NCBI GenBank assembly: GCA_031267995.1
Contig: JAIRXZ010000031.1
Location: 1 to 17,375 of the forward strand
Reading direction: 5' to 3'
Length of the DNA: 17,375 nt
DNA from: Odoribacteraceae bacterium
GTDB lineage: Bacteria > Bacteroidota > Bacteroidia > Bacteroidales > Marinifilaceae
In this document: piece after piece, positions 15,538 through 17,375 of the stretch
Layout of the letters: each line of letters opens with the position of its first letter
Numbering within the stretch: position 1 is the first letter of the stretch
Notes under the pieces: model-generated
Told to the model about the DNA's origin: nothing
Database searches by the model: none
The model's input: only the letters and a program-made list of their open reading frames with translations
Made by a program: the position numbers and the translations under genes

Positions 15538-17375
15538 ATGAACACCAACACCCTCCGCGCCATCACCCTGGCCGTCCTCTTTTTCACCGCGACCGCCCTC
15601 GCCGCCGCCCAACCCGTCGAACTCCGTCTCGACGCCAGGAAACCCGGCGCCCCCGTCCAGCCCACCATGTACGGCCTCTTCTTCGAGGACATCAACCACG
15701 CCGCCGACGGCGGGCTGTACGCCGAACTCGTCAAAAACCGCTCCTTCGACTTCCCCCAACCCCTCGCCGGCTGGGCAGCCTTCGGCAACGTCAGCGTCAC
15801 CCGCGAGCGCCCCCCCTTCCCCCGCAACCCCGCCCACGTCATCCTCGCGCCCGCCGGCCACCCCCACAAATACACCGGCATCGAAAACGAGGGATTCACC
15901 GGCATCGGCCTCCGCGTCGACGACGACTACCGCCTCACCCTCTGGGCAAAAACCCTGGAAAACAACGCCCCCGCCACCCTCCGCGTCGAACTCGTCAGCG
16001 CCGCCGGCGACATCATCGGTCGACAGGACATCGCCATCACCGCCGACGCCTGGACGAAATACACCGCCATCATCCGCCCCGCCATCACCGACCCCCGCGG
16101 CCGCCTCCGCCTCACCCTCGCCTCCCCCGCCGGCGTGGCCATCGACCACGTCTCCCTCTTCCCCGTCGACACCTACAAAGGCCGCGAAAACGGCCTCCGC
16201 CGCGACCTCGCCGAACTCCTCGCCGCCACCCGTCCCGGCATCCTCCGCTTCCCCGGCGGCTGCATCGTCGAGGGCGCCGACCTCGCCACCCGCTACAACT
16301 GGAAAAACAGCGTCGGCGACGTCGAAAACCGACCCCTCAACGAAAACCGCTGGCACTACACCTTCCCCCACCGCCTCTTCCCGCACTACTTCCAATCCCT
16401 CGGCCTCGGCTTCTACGAATTTTTCCTCCTCGCCGAAGACATTGGCGCCGAGCCGCTACCCGTCGTCTCCTGCGGCCTCGCCTGTCAATTTCAAAACGAC
16501 GACCCCGCCGCCCACGCCCCCCTCGACGCCCTCGACGAGTACATACAAGACCTCCTCGACCTCGTCGAATTTGCCAACGGCGACACCACCACCACCTGGG
16601 GCGCCCTCCGCGCCCGCATGGGTCACCCGACGCCCTTCAAACTCAAGCACGTGGCCATCGGAAACGAGCAATGGGGCGACGAATACGTCCTCCGCCTCGC
16701 CCCCTTCGTCGCCGCCCTCCGCGCCCGCCACCCCGACGTCAAAATCATCGGCAGCTCAGGCCCTTCCGCCGACGGCGCCTACTTCGACCACCTCTGGCCG
16801 GAGATGCGCCGCCTCCGCGTAGACCTCGTCGACGAGCACTACTATAAAGACCCCGACTGGTTCCTCTCCTCCGCCACCCGCTACGACGCCTACGACCGCC
16901 GCGGCCCCGCCGTTTTCGCCGGCGAGTACGCCTGTCACCTTCCCGGTCAGCCCAATAACTTCCGCGCCGCCCTCTGCGAGGCCGCCTTCATGACCGGCCT
17001 CGAGCGCAACGCCGACATCGTCCACATGGCCACCTACGCCCCCCTCCTCGCCCACGTCGACGCCTGGCAATGGCGCCCGGACATGATTTGGTTCGACAAT
17101 CTCCGCGCCGCCCCCTCCCCCAGCTACCACGTTCAGCGCCTCTATTCCATCAACAAAGGCACCCGCGTCGTCCCACTCCTCGCCCCCGACGGCAAACCCG
17201 CCACCGGCGTCGCCAACCCCGCCACCGGCACCGCCAACATCTACGCCTCCGCCGTCCTCGACGAACCCGCCCGCGCCTACATCGTCAAGATTGTCCACAC
17301 CTCCGCCGACGCCCGCCCCCTACCCCTCCCCAGCAACCTCCCCAATCGCGTCCGCTCCCGCCACCCCACCGGCGC
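15538..17375 (+). CDS. GH51 alpha-L-arabinofuranosidase (3' end outside window)
   Basis: The frame stays open from 15538 to the end of the window, giving 612 residues with no stop. GH51 enzymes remove terminal arabinofuranose units from arabinan and arabino-oligosaccharides with retention. The signal peptide is ordinary (LFFTATALAAA, cleavage near A24/Q25), so a periplasmic place is likely. MYGLFFEDINHAADGG (44-59) is a typical N-terminal GH51 motif. Residues ~72-210 look like an inserted carbohydrate-binding jelly roll (YRLTLWAKTL, VAIDHVSLFP). The catalytic barrel spans ~211-530, with RFPGGC (237-242), the acid/base E377 in IGNEQWG and the nucleophile E463 in AGEYACH. The C-terminal beta domain starts at ~530 and is cut by the window edge. 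The gene starts 18 bases after the GH43 gene, so it is in the same operon. GTC, CTC, ACC and GCC dominate its codons. Confidence 0.93.
   Translation, partial: MNTNTLRAITLAVLFFTATALAAAQPVELRLDARKPGAPVQPTMYGLFFEDINHAADGGLYAELVKNRSFDFPQPLAGWAAFGNVSVTRERPPFPRNPAHVILAPAGHPHKYTGIENEGFTGIGLRVDDDYRLTLWAKTLENNAPATLRVELVSAAGDIIGRQDIAITADAWTKYTAIIRPAITDPRGRLRLTLASPAGVAIDHVSLFPVDTYKGRENGLRRDLAELLAATRPGILRFPGGCIVEGADLATRYNWKNSVGDVENRPLNENRWHYTFPHRLFPHYFQSLGLGFYEFFLLAEDIGAEPLPVVSCGLACQFQNDDPAAHAPLDALDEYIQDLLDLVEFANGDTTTTWGALRARMGHPTPFKLKHVAIGNEQWGDEYVLRLAPFVAALRARHPDVKIIGSSGPSADGAYFDHLWPEMRRLRVDLVDEHYYKDPDWFLSSATRYDAYDRRGPAVFAGEYACHLPGQPNNFRAALCEAAFMTGLERNADIVHMATYAPLLAHVDAWQWRPDMIWFDNLRAAPSPSYHVQRLYSINKGTRVVPLLAPDGKPATGVANPATGTANIYASAVLDEPARAYIVKIVHTSADARPLPLPSNLPNRVRSRHPTG

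Larger units (their letters stand above)
639..17375 (+). other. Arabinan-type polysaccharide utilization locus (operon, continues past window)
   Basis: All eight genes are on one strand, with gaps of 25, 18, 9, 3, 12, 81 and 18 bases, so a single transcript from the promoter near 597 is likely. The contents (two GH43 arabinanase-type enzymes, GH51, one LamG-type binding lipoprotein, two SusC/SusD pairs) make arabinan the most economical substrate. Arabinoxylan is less likely because no xylanase is present in the window. A regulator and further enzymes probably lie outside it. Confidence 0.8.

Overview
The window is a run of eight closely spaced genes, all on the + strand, with the architecture of a Bacteroidota polysaccharide utilization locus (PUL). 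Two tandem SusC/SusD outer-membrane transporter pairs identify the phylum. This is supported by Bacteroidota-style leaders (A-rich, no Shine-Dalgarno), a TAnnTTTG promoter match, several lipoprotein signals, and an FN3-like module of the kind common in this phylum. The DNA is GC-rich for Bacteroidota, and I cannot name a genus. The enzymes (two arabinanase-type GH43 proteins and one GH51 arabinofuranosidase) point to arabinan, the alpha-1,5-arabinofuranose side chain of pectin, as the likely substrate.

Layout. Bases 1-638 hold no convincing gene. Bases 1-390 are packed with REP-like palindromes: 34-base inverted copies, a 22-base perfect inverted repeat, and two related hairpins about 63 bases apart. 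Bases 540-610 look like the operon promoter, with a 21-base-spaced direct repeat just upstream of a TACTTTTG -7 element. The genes then follow: secreted GH43 (639-2111); a lipoprotein with two tandem LamG-like domains, a candidate surface glycan-binding protein (2137-3720); SusC-1 (3739-6804); SusD-1 (6814-8547); SusC-2 (8551-11688); SusD-2 (11701-13527); FN3-GH43 lipoprotein (13609-15519); and GH51 (15538 to beyond the window end). Gaps are 3-25 bases, except for 81 bases before the second GH43, where a GC-rich hairpin lies.

How the genes probably work together (inference from family knowledge). The LamG lipoprotein and the two SusD lipoproteins capture polymer at the cell surface. The lipoprotein GH43 cuts it there. 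The two SusC channels import oligosaccharides using TonB energy. The GH43 and GH51 with ordinary signal peptides finish the breakdown to arabinose in the periplasm. The order glycan-binding protein, SusC, SusD, SusC, SusD, GH43 matches my recollection of the Bacteroides thetaiotaomicron arabinan locus around BT0360-BT0369. No regulator (a hybrid two-component system would be usual) is in the window.

The system as a whole is a recognisable type. The less ordinary points are the direct-repeat operator candidate, the duplicated LamG protein, the dense palindromes upstream, and a marked change in codon and GC-skew character along one operon, from G-ending to C-ending codons.
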